From positions 186,001 to 250,000 of the forward strand of contig NZ_QVIO01000005.1 in NCBI RefSeq assembly GCF_003416895.1: DNA of 64,000 bases. Reading direction: 5' to 3'. Origin of the DNA: Duganella sp. BJB476 (GTDB lineage: Bacteria; Pseudomonadota; Gammaproteobacteria; Burkholderiales; Burkholderiaceae_D). This document shows positions 22,321-31,350 of the stretch, in pieces. How positions within the stretch are numbered: the first letter of the stretch is position 1; each line of letters starts with the position of its first letter. The notes beneath the pieces were generated by a model. It worked only from the letters and a program-made list of their open reading frames with translations. It did not search any database and was not told the DNA's origin. The position numbers and the translations under genes are program-made.

Positions 22321-24750
22321 ATGAAAACGAGCGACTTTCGCATCGGCTGGCGCCTGCTGCTGCGCCATCCCTTGCACTCCGCCGTGGAGATACTGGGACT
22401 GGCGACCGGCTTCGCCGTCTGCTTCCTCCTGCTGGGATTTGTGGCCTACTCCTTCAGCTACGACCGCGACGTGCCGCAGCGCGAGCGCGTGTTCGTCATC
22501 AAGCACCGGCTGAACTTCATCCCGCAGCCGCAATGGATGGAATACACGCCGTTCGCGCTGCGCGAGGTGGCGCTGCGCAGCGGCGTGCCGCTGGAAGCCA
22601 GCGCCTGGTGGCCGCGCCAGACCACGCTGCAACTGCACGGACGCACGCAGCAACTGGAGGTCACGGCGGTCGATCCGGCGTTCCAGTCCATCAGCGGCCT
22701 GCCCGCATTAGCCGGCGACCTGCGTGCGGCGTTGACCCGGCCCGACGGCCTGGCCGTGACGCAGCAGACCGCGCTGCGCCTGTTCGGCACCACGCAGGCG
22801 CTGGGACGCAGCATCGAGATCAATCGCCAGGCGCTGCAAGTACTAGCCGTGCTGGCGGACCGTCCGGCCAACAGCACGCTGCAATTCAACGCGCTGGTTG
22901 GCGTGGGCAGCGCGCTGTGGCCGGAGAAGGAGCGCCAGGCGGCGCTGTCCAACTGGATGGGCATCGGCGGCCGCATCTACGTCAAAACCGGCCAGGGCGT
23001 CAATCCGCAAGCCCTGCAGCGGGCGCTGCAGGACGTGATCGACCGTGCTCCGTGGGCCAACCTGGCGACGCCTGAAATGAAGGTGGCGCTGGGCCGACGC
23101 AAGATGGTCGATGTCGGCCTCGGTCCGCTGGCCGACGCCTACTTCGACCGCAGCGTCGCCAACACCATGGGCACCGGCCCGCGCGGCGACCTGCGCGTGG
23201 TACTCGCGCTCGGCGCCACCGGCCTGCTGATACTGCTGCTCGCCGTGATCAACTACGTCAACCTGGCGACGGTGCGCACCTTGCGCCGCCAGCGCGAGAT
23301 CGCCGTGCGCCGCGTACTGGGCGCCAGCACGCGCCAGTTGCTGGCGCAGTTCATGGCCGAGTCGTTGCTGCTGTCGGTGGCTGCCGCCGCGCTGGGCGTG
23401 CTGCTGGCGTGGCTGCTGCTGCCGCTGGCCTCCGACCTGCTGGAGAGACGCCTGGACGGCATGTTCACGCCGGCGGCGATCGGCGTGTGCCTGCTGGCCG
23501 GCGCGCTGGTCGGCGCGGCGGCCGGCGTCTATCCGGGCTGGCTGGCGCGCGGCGTCGACATGGGCATCGCGCTGGCCCACCGCAGCGGCGAGACCGCCGG
23601 CGGCGCTTGGCTGCGCCGCGTCCTGACGGCGGTGCAGTTCGGCGCGGCGATGAGCATGGGCAGCGTGGCGCTGGCGATCTTGTGGCAGACACAGTTCGCC
23701 GCAGCGGCGCCGCCGGGCTTCGATGCCGAACCGCTGCTGGTGGTGGAGATGAGCGAGAACCTGCGCGACAGTCCCGCTGCCCGTTCGCTGCGCGACGCCA
23801 TCGCGCGACTGCCCGGCGTGGCCGGCGTGGCCGACACCCGCGACGTGCCGGGCCGCGACGACCATACCGGCACCCACGGCAGCACCACGGTCAAGCGCGT
23901 GGACGGCAGCAGCGCAGCGCTATCGGTGCATTTTGTCGGGCCGGATTTCTTCAACGTCTATGGCCTGAAAGCCTTGGCCGGACGCCTGTTCGATCCGCGC
24001 ATAGAAGGCGCGGCCGGCGACGGCGAGCAAAACGTCGTGGTCAACCAGGCGGCGGTGCAGGCGCTGGGTTGGTCGTCCTCGCAGCAGGCGGTGGGACAGC
24101 GCATCAATGGCAGCCAGTTCCGCATCGCCGGCGTGGCGCCCGACCTGCGCTGGGAAACACTGCGCGACCCGGTGCGTCCGACCATGTACCAGATCACCCA
24201 GGACAATCAGCTGCTGACGGTGCGCATGCGCGCCGCGCCGGATGCCCAAGGCCGCGCCGTACTGGAACAGGACATCGCCGCCGTCTGGAGCCGCTACTTC
24301 CCGGCCAGCGAGCCGGTGATACGCCGGGCCGGCAGCTACTACGCGCAGGCCTACGCCGACGATGTGCGCATGGCCAGGCTGCTGGCCTGCGCCACGGCGG
24401 TGGTGTTCGCGCTGGCCGCTTTCGGCATCTACGTGCTGGCGGCGCACAGCGTGCAGCGCCGCGCGCGCGAGATCGTGCTGCGCAAGCTGCACGGCGCAGG
24501 CCGCAAGGCGATCGCGAAGCTGGTCAGCCGCGAATTCCTGCTGCTGACGATGGCCGCCGCCGCAGCCGGGCTGCCGCTGGCGTGGCTGGCCATCGAGCGC
24601 TATCTGGCGGGCTTCGCGGCGCGCACACCGCTGGGCGGTTGGGCGCCGGCGGCGGCGCTGGCGTGCGCGCTGCTGATCATGGCGCTGGCCACCGCCCGCC
24701 ACACGCTGGCGGCGATGCGCATCGCACCGGCGCAGGCGCTGCGCGACTAG
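22321..24750 (+). CDS. MacB/FtsX-type ABC permease, second of two
   Basis: Paralogue of the preceding permease, 809 aa, 13 bp downstream. The same layout is visible: TM1 at ~20-42, periplasmic domain, INYVNLATVRTLRRQREIAV with its TM block, a second periplasmic domain and the final block after QRRAREIVLRKLHGAGRKAI. Divergence is greatest in the periplasmic parts, so the two proteins may form a heterodimer with a shared ATPase. It is the last gene of the sigma-54 operon, ending at a bidirectional terminator. Substrate is unknown; related operons are linked to peptide or envelope stress export, which is only a hypothesis here. Confidence 0.92.
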   Translation: MKTSDFRIGWRLLLRHPLHSAVEILGLATGFAVCFLLLGFVAYSFSYDRDVPQRERVFVIKHRLNFIPQPQWMEYTPFALREVALRSGVPLEASAWWPRQTTLQLHGRTQQLEVTAVDPAFQSISGLPALAGDLRAALTRPDGLAVTQQTALRLFGTTQALGRSIEINRQALQVLAVLADRPANSTLQFNALVGVGSALWPEKERQAALSNWMGIGGRIYVKTGQGVNPQALQRALQDVIDRAPWANLATPEMKVALGRRKMVDVGLGPLADAYFDRSVANTMGTGPRGDLRVVLALGATGLLILLLAVINYVNLATVRTLRRQREIAVRRVLGASTRQLLAQFMAESLLLSVAAAALGVLLAWLLLPLASDLLERRLDGMFTPAAIGVCLLAGALVGAAAGVYPGWLARGVDMGIALAHRSGETAGGAWLRRVLTAVQFGAAMSMGSVALAILWQTQFAAAAPPGFDAEPLLVVEMSENLRDSPAARSLRDAIARLPGVAGVADTRDVPGRDDHTGTHGSTTVKRVDGSSAALSVHFVGPDFFNVYGLKALAGRLFDPRIEGAAGDGEQNVVVNQAAVQALGWSSSQQAVGQRINGSQFRIAGVAPDLRWETLRDPVRPTMYQITQDNQLLTVRMRAAPDAQGRAVLEQDIAAVWSRYFPASEPVIRRAGSYYAQAYADDVRMARLLACATAVVFALAAFGIYVLAAHSVQRRAREIVLRKLHGAGRKAIAKLVSREFLLLTMAAAAAGLPLAWLAIERYLAGFAARTPLGGWAPAAALACALLIMALATARHTLAAMRIAPAQALRD

Positions 24751-24761
24751 GCGCCCCGCAT

Positions 24762-24805
24762 CAAAAAAAAAGGCCGGTTCCCTCAACAGGGGAACCGGCC
24801 TTTTT
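24762..24805. terminator. Bidirectional Rho-independent terminator
   Basis: An A9 run, stem GGCCGGTTCCC / GGGAACCGGCC with a short loop, and a T5 run lie between the convergent permease and FKBP genes. The symmetric flanks would serve both strands. Confidence 0.9.
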
Positions 24806-24823
24806 CATTTGCATCCGATCGAA

Positions 24824-25678
24824 TTAATTGACCGTGATGAGTTGTATCTGGAAGATCAGCGTCGCATTGGGCGGAATGCTCCCTTTGCCGGCCGCACCAT
24901 AACCCTGGTCGGGCGGTATGGTCACGGTTCGCGTACCGCCGACCGCCATGCCGATGATGCCATTGCTGAACCCCGCAATCGAATCGCCGCTGCCAAGGAC
25001 GAACTTAGCCGGATCGGTCGCGGTCACATTACTGTCGAACTGAGGGCCCTTATAGTCCGCGCGGGTGCCGTCATACAACCAACCGGTATAACGCACAGTC
25101 ACGGTCTTGCCGGAGGCCGCGACAGCGCCGGTGCCGACCGCGTCATTGACTATAGTCAGCACCGTCGGCGGCGGAACGGGAACGATTACCGTGCCCGGGA
25201 TGACATCGACCAGTTCGAAGTCATAAACCATCGGCGAATTGGCGGGAATCGCCGGATAGATGCCTGTCGCGACGCGCGTTGTGGCGCCGTACACCAGGTT
25301 GGCCGGCAGGATCGCGGTGCGCTTGCCGCCGATTTTCATGGCGGGGACAGGATCCACGCCGAGGATGGACTGGTCCCAGCCCGCCACCACGGCGCCCAGG
25401 CCCACCGTGAACGGCGTGGCCGGTTTGCCGGTATCGACCGAGCTTTCCACTTTGGCGCCCTTGAAATCGGCCTTGGTCGAGTCATACAGGTAGCCGGTGA
25501 AGTTGATCACCACAATGTCGCCCGCCTTGGGCGCGGCGCCGGTGCCGACCACGGTATCGGTCAGTTTGAACGCCGGTTGCGGCACCACCACCGCCACCGG
25601 AGCTTTCGAGCCCCCGCCGCAGGCCGTCAGGGCCGCTACGCAGGCAACGGCAGCAATAAATTGAAACATCGATTTCAT
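24824..25678 (-). CDS. Lipoprotein with two FKBP-type peptidyl-prolyl isomerase domains
   Basis: Predicted periplasmic/outer-membrane lipoprotein acting as a proline isomerase or chaperone. The start ATG at 25678 is chosen because a signal peptide follows at once (MKSMFQFIAAVACVAALTAC), with lipobox L-T-A-C; the frame is open 12 codons further upstream without function. 284 aa. Two FKBP domains: ~35-150 (VVINFTGYLYDS, PFTVGLGAVVAGWDQSILGV, VYGATTR) and ~165-284 (VTVRYTGWLYDG, FVLGSGDSIAGFSNGIIGM, GYGAAGKGSIPPNATLIF). The second domain keeps more of the active-site aromatic pattern. The duplication in one lipoprotein is less common than single-domain FkpA or FklB types. Monocistronic. Confidence 0.9.
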   Translation of the reverse strand: MKSMFQFIAAVACVAALTACGGGSKAPVAVVVPQPAFKLTDTVVGTGAAPKAGDIVVINFTGYLYDSTKADFKGAKVESSVDTGKPATPFTVGLGAVVAGWDQSILGVDPVPAMKIGGKRTAILPANLVYGATTRVATGIYPAIPANSPMVYDFELVDVIPGTVIVPVPPPTVLTIVNDAVGTGAVAASGKTVTVRYTGWLYDGTRADYKGPQFDSNVTATDPAKFVLGSGDSIAGFSNGIIGMAVGGTRTVTIPPDQGYGAAGKGSIPPNATLIFQIQLITVN

Positions 25679-25795
25679 GATTACCTTTGATGAGTATTCG
25701 TATTGGTCGCACATTCGGAGCAGAAGTTTAGCAGACCATGCCGCTTCCGCTCCGGGCGCTACATTCGGTTACATCTTTTAGCGCCGTGGGTGTGC

Positions 25796-27676
25796 TTAAA
25801 TTTCCACTTGCGTGCCAAGTTCGATCACGCGGTTGGTGGGAATCTGGTAGTAGTCGGCGGCGCCGCGGGCGTTGCGCGACATCGCCACGAACAGGTGCTC
25901 GCGCCAGGTCGACATGCCGGCGCCGGGGGTCGAGATCACCGTCTGGCGGGCGATGAAGAACGAGGTCTCCATCATCTCGAACGGCAGGCCGAGGCAATCG
26001 CACAGGGCCAGCGCTTTCGGGATGTCCGGTTCGTCCTTGAAGCCGTAGTGGACGTTCACCTGGTAGCACTGGTGGCCCAGGTCCGTGACCTTGACCTGCT
26101 CGGCCGCGGGCACGAACGGCTCTTCCACCACGTGCACCGTGAAGAACACCACGCGCTCATGCAGCACCTTGTTGTGCGACAGGTTGTGCAGCAGCGCGTG
26201 CGGCACGCCGTCGCTCTCGCCGCGCAGGAAGATGGCGGTGCCGTAGACCCGCGTCGGCGGCGCCACGAACAGCGAGGCCAGGAAGTCTTCCAGCGGAATC
26301 GCATGCTTCTGCAAGTTCTGGAACACCAGCTCGCGGCCGCGCTTCCAGGTCAGCATCACCGTGAACAGGATGATCGCCAGCAGCAGCGGGAACCAGCCGC
26401 CGTGGAACAGCTTGAGCGAGCTGGCCGAGAATAGCAGCATGTCGATCACGATGAAGAAGCCGGTGGAGGCAAAGCACACCCACAGCGGCAGGTTCCAGCG
26501 GAAGCGGATCACGAAGAAGGTCAGGAAGGTGGTGGCCAGCATGGTCGCGGTGACCGCGATGCCGTAGGCGCCGGCCAGTTTCTCCGACGAGCCGAAACCG
26601 ACCACCGCCATCAGCACCACCGCCAGTTGCAGCCAGTTGACGATAGGAATGTAGATCTGGCCGATCTCGGTGGCCGAGGTATGCAGCACGCGCATGCGCG
26701 GCAGCAGGCCCAGGGCGATGGCCTGCTTGGTCATCGAGAAGGTGCCGGAAATGGTGGCTTGCGAGGCGATCACCGTCGCCAGCGTCGACAACGCCACCAG
26801 CGGGTAGACGCTCCAGGCGCCGAGCTGCTGGAAGAAGGGATTGGCGATCGCTTCGGGATGGGTCAGCAACAGCGCGCCCTGGCCCAGGTAGTTCAGCGCC
26901 AGCGACGGGAACACGATCATGAACCAGGCGAAGCGGATCGGCCGCTTGCCGAAGTGGCCCATGTCGGCGTACAGCGCCTCGGCGCCGGTGAAAGCCAGCA
27001 CCACGGCGCCCAGCGCGACAAAGGCGATCATGCGGTTTTCAAACATGAAGCGCAGCGCGTGCAGCGGGTTCAACGCCCACAGGATCTGCGGCGCCTGCAC
27101 GATGTTGATCAGGCCCATGACCGACAGCGCGGCAAACCAGACCACCATCACCGGGCCGAACCAGCGGCCGATGCCGGCCGTCCCGTGGCGCTGCACCGCG
27201 TACAAGGTCACCAGCACGATGATGGTCAGCGGCACGATGTACTGTTCCAGTCCGGTCGCGGCCACTTCCAGGCCCTCGATCGCGCTCAGCACCGAGATGG
27301 CAGGGGTGATCACGCTGTCGCCGTAGAACATGGTGGCGCCGATCACGCCCAGCAGCATCAGCGGATAGTGCCAGCGCGGCGCTTTCTTGGTGACCGAGTT
27401 CAGGGCCAGCGCCATCAGCGCCATGATGCCGCCCTCGCCACGGTTGTCGGCGCGCAGCACCAGGCTGACGTATTTGAGCGAGACGATGGTCGTCAGGCCC
27501 CAGAAGATCAGCGAGATGATACCCAGCAGGTTGAACTCGTTCAACGTCAGGCCGTGCTCGGGATCGAAGATGGTTTTGAGGGTGTAGAGGGGACTGGTAC
27601 CGATATCGCCGTAGACGATGCCTACCGCAGCCAGCGTCAGGGCGACGAGGCTGCTTTTCTTATGTTGCTCGGTCAA
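25796..27676 (-). CDS. kup: Low-affinity potassium uptake protein Kup
   Basis: Inner-membrane K+/H+ symporter of the KUP/HAK/KT family, about 626 aa and 12 transmembrane helices plus a cytoplasmic C-terminal domain (~470 on). The signature ALTLAAVGIVYGDIGTSPLY marks the first helix; FGPVMVVWF, ALNPLHALRFM and GTGAIL-like family segments follow. The start is taken as TTG 27676 because CAGGTG lies 5 bases before it and the protein then begins TEQHKKSSL, like family members; the longer frame to 27736 adds 20 unlikely residues. The single-gene unit is divergent from rarD. Regulation is not visible. Confidence 0.95.
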   Translation of the reverse strand: MTEQHKKSSLVALTLAAVGIVYGDIGTSPLYTLKTIFDPEHGLTLNEFNLLGIISLIFWGLTTIVSLKYVSLVLRADNRGEGGIMALMALALNSVTKKAPRWHYPLMLLGVIGATMFYGDSVITPAISVLSAIEGLEVAATGLEQYIVPLTIIVLVTLYAVQRHGTAGIGRWFGPVMVVWFAALSVMGLINIVQAPQILWALNPLHALRFMFENRMIAFVALGAVVLAFTGAEALYADMGHFGKRPIRFAWFMIVFPSLALNYLGQGALLLTHPEAIANPFFQQLGAWSVYPLVALSTLATVIASQATISGTFSMTKQAIALGLLPRMRVLHTSATEIGQIYIPIVNWLQLAVVLMAVVGFGSSEKLAGAYGIAVTATMLATTFLTFFVIRFRWNLPLWVCFASTGFFIVIDMLLFSASSLKLFHGGWFPLLLAIILFTVMLTWKRGRELVFQNLQKHAIPLEDFLASLFVAPPTRVYGTAIFLRGESDGVPHALLHNLSHNKVLHERVVFFTVHVVEEPFVPAAEQVKVTDLGHQCYQVNVHYGFKDEPDIPKALALCDCLGLPFEMMETSFFIARQTVISTPGAGMSTWREHLFVAMSRNARGAADYYQIPTNRVIELGTQVEI

Positions 27677-27903
27677 GATTGCACCTGTTGTTGTTTTGGT
27701 GCATTGCACAATAGGATAAGTATTTGCAAAAGGCAAGGAGATTTTCGCATGGAAGGGCGTTCCAATATTTCAATAACGCCAGTGTACGCTGGTGCGGGCT
27801 GAAGCGCGAGTACGGCGGCAGGCGCGGCGGCGGGCCCGGCAGCGGCGCCACGCCATTTAAGCGATAATGGCAGACCTTGCCCTCGTCCCCGCCGTCCTTC
27901 CCC

Positions 27904-28779
27904 ATGAACATAGGTATTGTTTACGCCACATTCGCGTTCTTTTGCTGGGGTCTGTTCCCGCTGTATTTCCACGCCATTGGCGAGGTGCCGGCGATGGAAA
28001 TCCTGGCGCATCGGATGTTGTGGTCGCTGTTGTTCCTGGGCCTGGTGCTGACCGCGCGCCAGCAATGGAAGTGGCTGCCGAAGGTGCTGCGCAATCCGCG
28101 CGTGCTGGCCAGCTTTGTCGCCTCGGCGCTGCTGCTGACGGCCAACTGGTTCGTCTACATCTGGTCGGTCAACAACGGCCACGTCATCGATTCCAGCCTG
28201 GGCTACTTCATCAATCCGCTGGTCAACGTGCTGCTGGGACTGCTGGTGCTGAAGGAAAAGCTGCGACGCGGCCAGTGGATCGCCATCGGTGTGGCCACCA
28301 GCGGCGTGCTGTGGCTGACCTGGTCGGCCGGCCAGGTGCCGTGGATTGCCTTAATTTTAGGCATCACCTTCGGCGGCTACGGCCTGCTGCGCAAGACGGC
28401 GGCGCTGGCGGCGCTGGAAGGCCTGTCGCTGGAGACCATGCTGCTGTTCCCGCTGGCGCTGGTGTATGTAGTCTGGCTGACGCTGCACGGCCACAATACC
28501 TTCATCAACACCCCGTACGACAGCACCCGCTGGCTGCTGGCGGCGGCCGGGCCGATCACCGCGATTCCGCTGGTGATGTTCGCGGCCGGCGCGCGCAAGA
28601 TCCCGATGTCGGTGCTGGGCCTGCTGCAATACCTGTCGCCCACCATGCAGGCGCTGCTGGGCGTGTGGGTGTTCCATGAAAGCTTCCCGCCGGCGCGGCT
28701 GATCGGCTTCGCCATCATCTGGAGCGCGCTGGCGCTGTACGTGGCCGAGGGGCTGTGGGCCGGCAAACGCGCTAAATAG
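27904..28779 (+). CDS. rarD: EamA-family transporter RarD
   Basis: Inner-membrane permease of the drug/metabolite transporter superfamily (RarD type; chloramphenicol-sensitive protein in older annotation). 291 aa with about ten helices in two EamA repeats. Family motifs: GIVYATFAFFCWGLFPLYFH, ILAHRMLWSL, NWFVYIWSVNNGHVIDSSLG, YFINPLVNVLLG and GLLQYLSPTMQALLGVW. The ATG at 27904 starts the canonical N-terminus; the upstream ATG 27877 would add nine polar residues. Substrate not established for the family. Confidence 0.95.
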   Translation: MNIGIVYATFAFFCWGLFPLYFHAIGEVPAMEILAHRMLWSLLFLGLVLTARQQWKWLPKVLRNPRVLASFVASALLLTANWFVYIWSVNNGHVIDSSLGYFINPLVNVLLGLLVLKEKLRRGQWIAIGVATSGVLWLTWSAGQVPWIALILGITFGGYGLLRKTAALAALEGLSLETMLLFPLALVYVVWLTLHGHNTFINTPYDSTRWLLAAAGPITAIPLVMFAAGARKIPMSVLGLLQYLSPTMQALLGVWVFHESFPPARLIGFAIIWSALALYVAEGLWAGKRAK

Positions 28780-28861
28780 TGGGCGGACGGCGGGATTTAT
28801 CGTATCCTGTCGTCCTTCCTTGCATTTCTACGCAATTAAAAAATTCTTACTGAGATTCTCA

Positions 28862-30529
28862 ATGGCAAATTACGTCTATACCATGAACAAGGTGGGCAAA
28901 ATCGTCCCGCCCAAGCGCCAGATTCTGAAAGATATTTCGCTGTCCTTCTTCCCGGGCGCAAAGATCGGCGTGCTGGGCCTGAACGGCTCCGGTAAGTCGA
29001 CCTTGCTGAAAATTATGGCAGGCATCGACACCGACATCCAGGGCGAAGCCGTGCCGATGCCGGGCCTGAACATCGGCTACCTGCCGCAGGAACCGCAGCT
29101 GGATCCCGAAAAAACCGTGCGCGAGGAAGTCGAATCGGGCCTGGGCGAAGTGTTTGAAGCGCAAGCCAAGCTGGAAGCCGTGTACGCCGCCTACGCCGAG
29201 GAAGACGCCGACTTCGACGCCCTCGCCACCGAGCAGGCACGTCTGGAAGCGATCATCTCGACCTCCGACGGCGGCAACCTGAACCTGCAACTGGAAATGG
29301 CGGCCGACGCGCTGCGCCTGCCGCCTTGGGACGCTAAGATCGGCGTGCTGTCCGGCGGTGAAAAACGCCGTGTGGCGCTGTGCAAGCTGCTGCTGTCCAA
29401 GCCGGACATGCTGCTGCTCGACGAACCGACCAACCACCTGGACGCCGAGTCCGTCGATTGGCTCGAACAATTCCTGCTGCGCTTCCCGGGCACCGTGGTC
29501 GGCATCACCCACGATCGCTACTTCCTCGACAACGCCGCCGAATGGATCCTGGAGCTGGACCGCGGCCATGGCATTCCATGGAAGGGCAACTACTCGTCGT
29601 GGCTGGACCAGAAGTCCAATCGCCTGAAGCAGGAAGAATCGACCGAATCGGCGCGCCAGAAGGCGCTGCAGAAGGAACTGGAATGGTCGCGTCAGAATCC
29701 GAAGGCGCGCCAGGCCAAGTCCAAGGCCCGCCTGGCCCGCTTCAACGAGCTGAGCGAGTACGAATACCAGAAGCGCAACGAGACCCAGGAGATCTTCATC
29801 CCTGTGGCCGAGCGTCTGGGTAACGAAGTGATCGAGTTCAAGAACGTGTCGAAAGCGTTTGGCGACCGCCTGCTGATCGACAATGTGTCGTTCACCATTC
29901 CGCCGGGCGCCATCGTCGGCATCATCGGCCCGAACGGCGCCGGTAAATCGACGCTGTTCAAGATGATCGCCGGCCTCGACAAGCCGGACAGCGGTGAAGT
30001 GGTGATCGGCCAGACCGCCCGCATCTCGCTGGTGGACCAGAGCCGCGATACGCTGAGCGACAGCAAGAGCGTGTTCGAGGACGTGTCCGGCGGCGCCGAC
30101 ATGCTCAGCGTCGGCCGTTTCGACATGCCGTCGCGCGCCTACCTGGGCCGCTTCAACTTCAAGGGTTCGGACCAGCAGAAGATCGTCGGCAACCTGTCCG
30201 GTGGTGAACGCGGCCGCCTGCACCTGGCCAAAACGCTGCTCAAAGGCGGCAACGTGTTGCTGCTGGATGAACCGTCGAACGATCTGGACGTGGAAACCCT
30301 GCGCGCGCTGGAAGATGCGCTGCTGGAGTTCGCCGGTTCCGTGCTGGTGATCTCCCACGATCGCTGGTTCCTGGACCGTATCGCCACCCACATCCTGGCA
30401 TTCGAAGGCAACTCGCAGGTCACCTTCTTCGACGGTAACTATCAGGAATACGAAGCCGACAAGAAGAAACGTCTGGGTGAAGAGGGCGCCAAGCCTAAGC
30501 GCATCCGCTACAAGCCACTGACCGTATAA
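28862..30529 (+). CDS. ettA: Energy-dependent translational throttle protein EttA
   Basis: ABC-F ATPase that binds the ribosomal E site and gates entry into elongation according to the ADP/ATP ratio. 555 aa. The start at ATG 28862 (MANYVYTMNKVGKIVPPKRQ) matches the family; 14 extra upstream codons are non-coding. Two ATP-binding cassettes: Walker A LNGSGKSTLLK and GPNGAGKSTLFK; signatures LSGGEKRRVAL and LSGGERGRLHL; Walker B LLLDEPTNHLD and LLLDEPSNDLD. The charged interdomain P-site tether is at ~240-310 (KALQKELEWSRQNPKARQAK). Monocistronic, with a strong terminator. Confidence 0.97.
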   Translation: MANYVYTMNKVGKIVPPKRQILKDISLSFFPGAKIGVLGLNGSGKSTLLKIMAGIDTDIQGEAVPMPGLNIGYLPQEPQLDPEKTVREEVESGLGEVFEAQAKLEAVYAAYAEEDADFDALATEQARLEAIISTSDGGNLNLQLEMAADALRLPPWDAKIGVLSGGEKRRVALCKLLLSKPDMLLLDEPTNHLDAESVDWLEQFLLRFPGTVVGITHDRYFLDNAAEWILELDRGHGIPWKGNYSSWLDQKSNRLKQEESTESARQKALQKELEWSRQNPKARQAKSKARLARFNELSEYEYQKRNETQEIFIPVAERLGNEVIEFKNVSKAFGDRLLIDNVSFTIPPGAIVGIIGPNGAGKSTLFKMIAGLDKPDSGEVVIGQTARISLVDQSRDTLSDSKSVFEDVSGGADMLSVGRFDMPSRAYLGRFNFKGSDQQKIVGNLSGGERGRLHLAKTLLKGGNVLLLDEPSNDLDVETLRALEDALLEFAGSVLVISHDRWFLDRIATHILAFEGNSQVTFFDGNYQEYEADKKKRLGEEGAKPKRIRYKPLTV

Positions 30530-30537
30530 AAACAAAA

Positions 30538-30562
30538 GGCCACCGCGAGGTGGCCTTTTTTT
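30538..30562. terminator. Rho-independent terminator of ettA
   Basis: GGCCACC-GCGA-GGTGGCC stem-loop (30538-30555) followed by T7 and preceded by A4. It lies between convergent genes and may act in both directions. Confidence 0.9.
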
Positions 30563-30579
30563 ATGCAGGAACGAAAGCG

Positions 30580-31167
30580 TTAGAAGTTGTAGCGCACGCC
30601 TGCAGTGATGGCGCTGTTTTTGCGGCCCAGGTCGATGTTGTTCTTGCCGTAGTTTTCATACTCCAGCGAGACCTTCACGTTCTTGTTGATCGCGTACTCT
30701 GCGCCAACCGAGGCGTACAGCGCGCTCTTGTTGGCGTCGCCACTGACGGAGGCGATGCCGGTGGTGGTGACGTCGTTGTGGTTACGCGCCACGCCCAGCT
30801 TGCCGAACACGGCGACCTGGTCATTCACCGTGTAGGTGCCCTTGCCCGCAACGTAGAACGAGCTTGCTTTGGTCTGCACGTGGCCGGGTGCGCCGCCTAC
30901 CGTGTAGTCATAACCTTTCTTGCCGAAGTCGGTATAACCGCCTTCAACCGCCCAGGTCTTGTCGATGTTGTAGCCGGCGAATATCTTGCCGGTCGCCTTG
31001 TCGCCACTGCGGTCGGAGGTGCTGGTCGCGCCAGGCACGTCGAACTTGTAGTGGCTGCCCACGACACCGGCGCCGATGTAGGCGGTGCCCGCGTCATCGG
31101 CGGCGTAAGCGGAGGTGCCGGCCAGGGCGGCAGCGGAAGCAACTAATGTGAACAGAATTTTTTTCAT
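30580..31167 (-). CDS. Outer-membrane beta-barrel protein (OmpA-like transmembrane domain)
   Basis: Secreted outer-membrane protein of 195 aa. The signal peptide MKKILFTLVASAAALAGTSA ends at AYA-AD. The mature part alternates polar and hydrophobic residues in about eight strands (AYIGAGVVGSHYKF, GKIFAGYNIDKTWAVEGGYT, SALYASVGAEYAINKNVKVS) and ends with the outer-membrane C-terminal aromatic, YNF. No OmpA peptidoglycan-binding domain. Function unknown beyond a small porin-like or structural barrel. The next gene is convergent ettA. A near-perfect dyad lies 44 bp upstream at 31211-31233. Confidence 0.85.
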   Translation of the reverse strand: MKKILFTLVASAAALAGTSAYAADDAGTAYIGAGVVGSHYKFDVPGATSTSDRSGDKATGKIFAGYNIDKTWAVEGGYTDFGKKGYDYTVGGAPGHVQTKASSFYVAGKGTYTVNDQVAVFGKLGVARNHNDVTTTGIASVSGDANKSALYASVGAEYAINKNVKVSLEYENYGKNNIDLGRKNSAITAGVRYNF

Positions 31168-31210
31168 GGTCTTGGATCTTTCAGCAAAATGAGTGTTGGA
31201 CTTGCTTGGG

Positions 31211-31233
31211 ATCGCAGTTCTCTGAATTGCGAT
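31211..31233. promoter_or_regulatory. Dyad upstream of the beta-barrel gene
   Basis: ATCGCAGTTC, a 3-base spacer (TCT), then GAATTGCGAT: a 10-bp inverted repeat with one mismatch. The position suits an operator for the minus-strand outer-membrane gene. Confidence 0.35.
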
Positions 31234-31350
31234 GGAGCCAAGATAGCACTCACGCCAACACCTGTCCGCACCGATTTAGTAAGAAGTGTGACAGGATGTA
31301 AGCCGAATTATAGATGGCTTACACTAGCTTCCTCCAAACTTAAGAGAGGC

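Noticed and set aside
27677-27736. 20-residue N-terminal extension of Kup
   Set aside because: No ribosome-binding site and no similarity to Kup starts; TTG 27676 with CAGGTG gives the standard N-terminus.
28859-30535. 558-codon minus-strand frame over ettA
   Set aside because: Antisense to a complete ABC-F protein with all ATPase motifs; no domain recognised.
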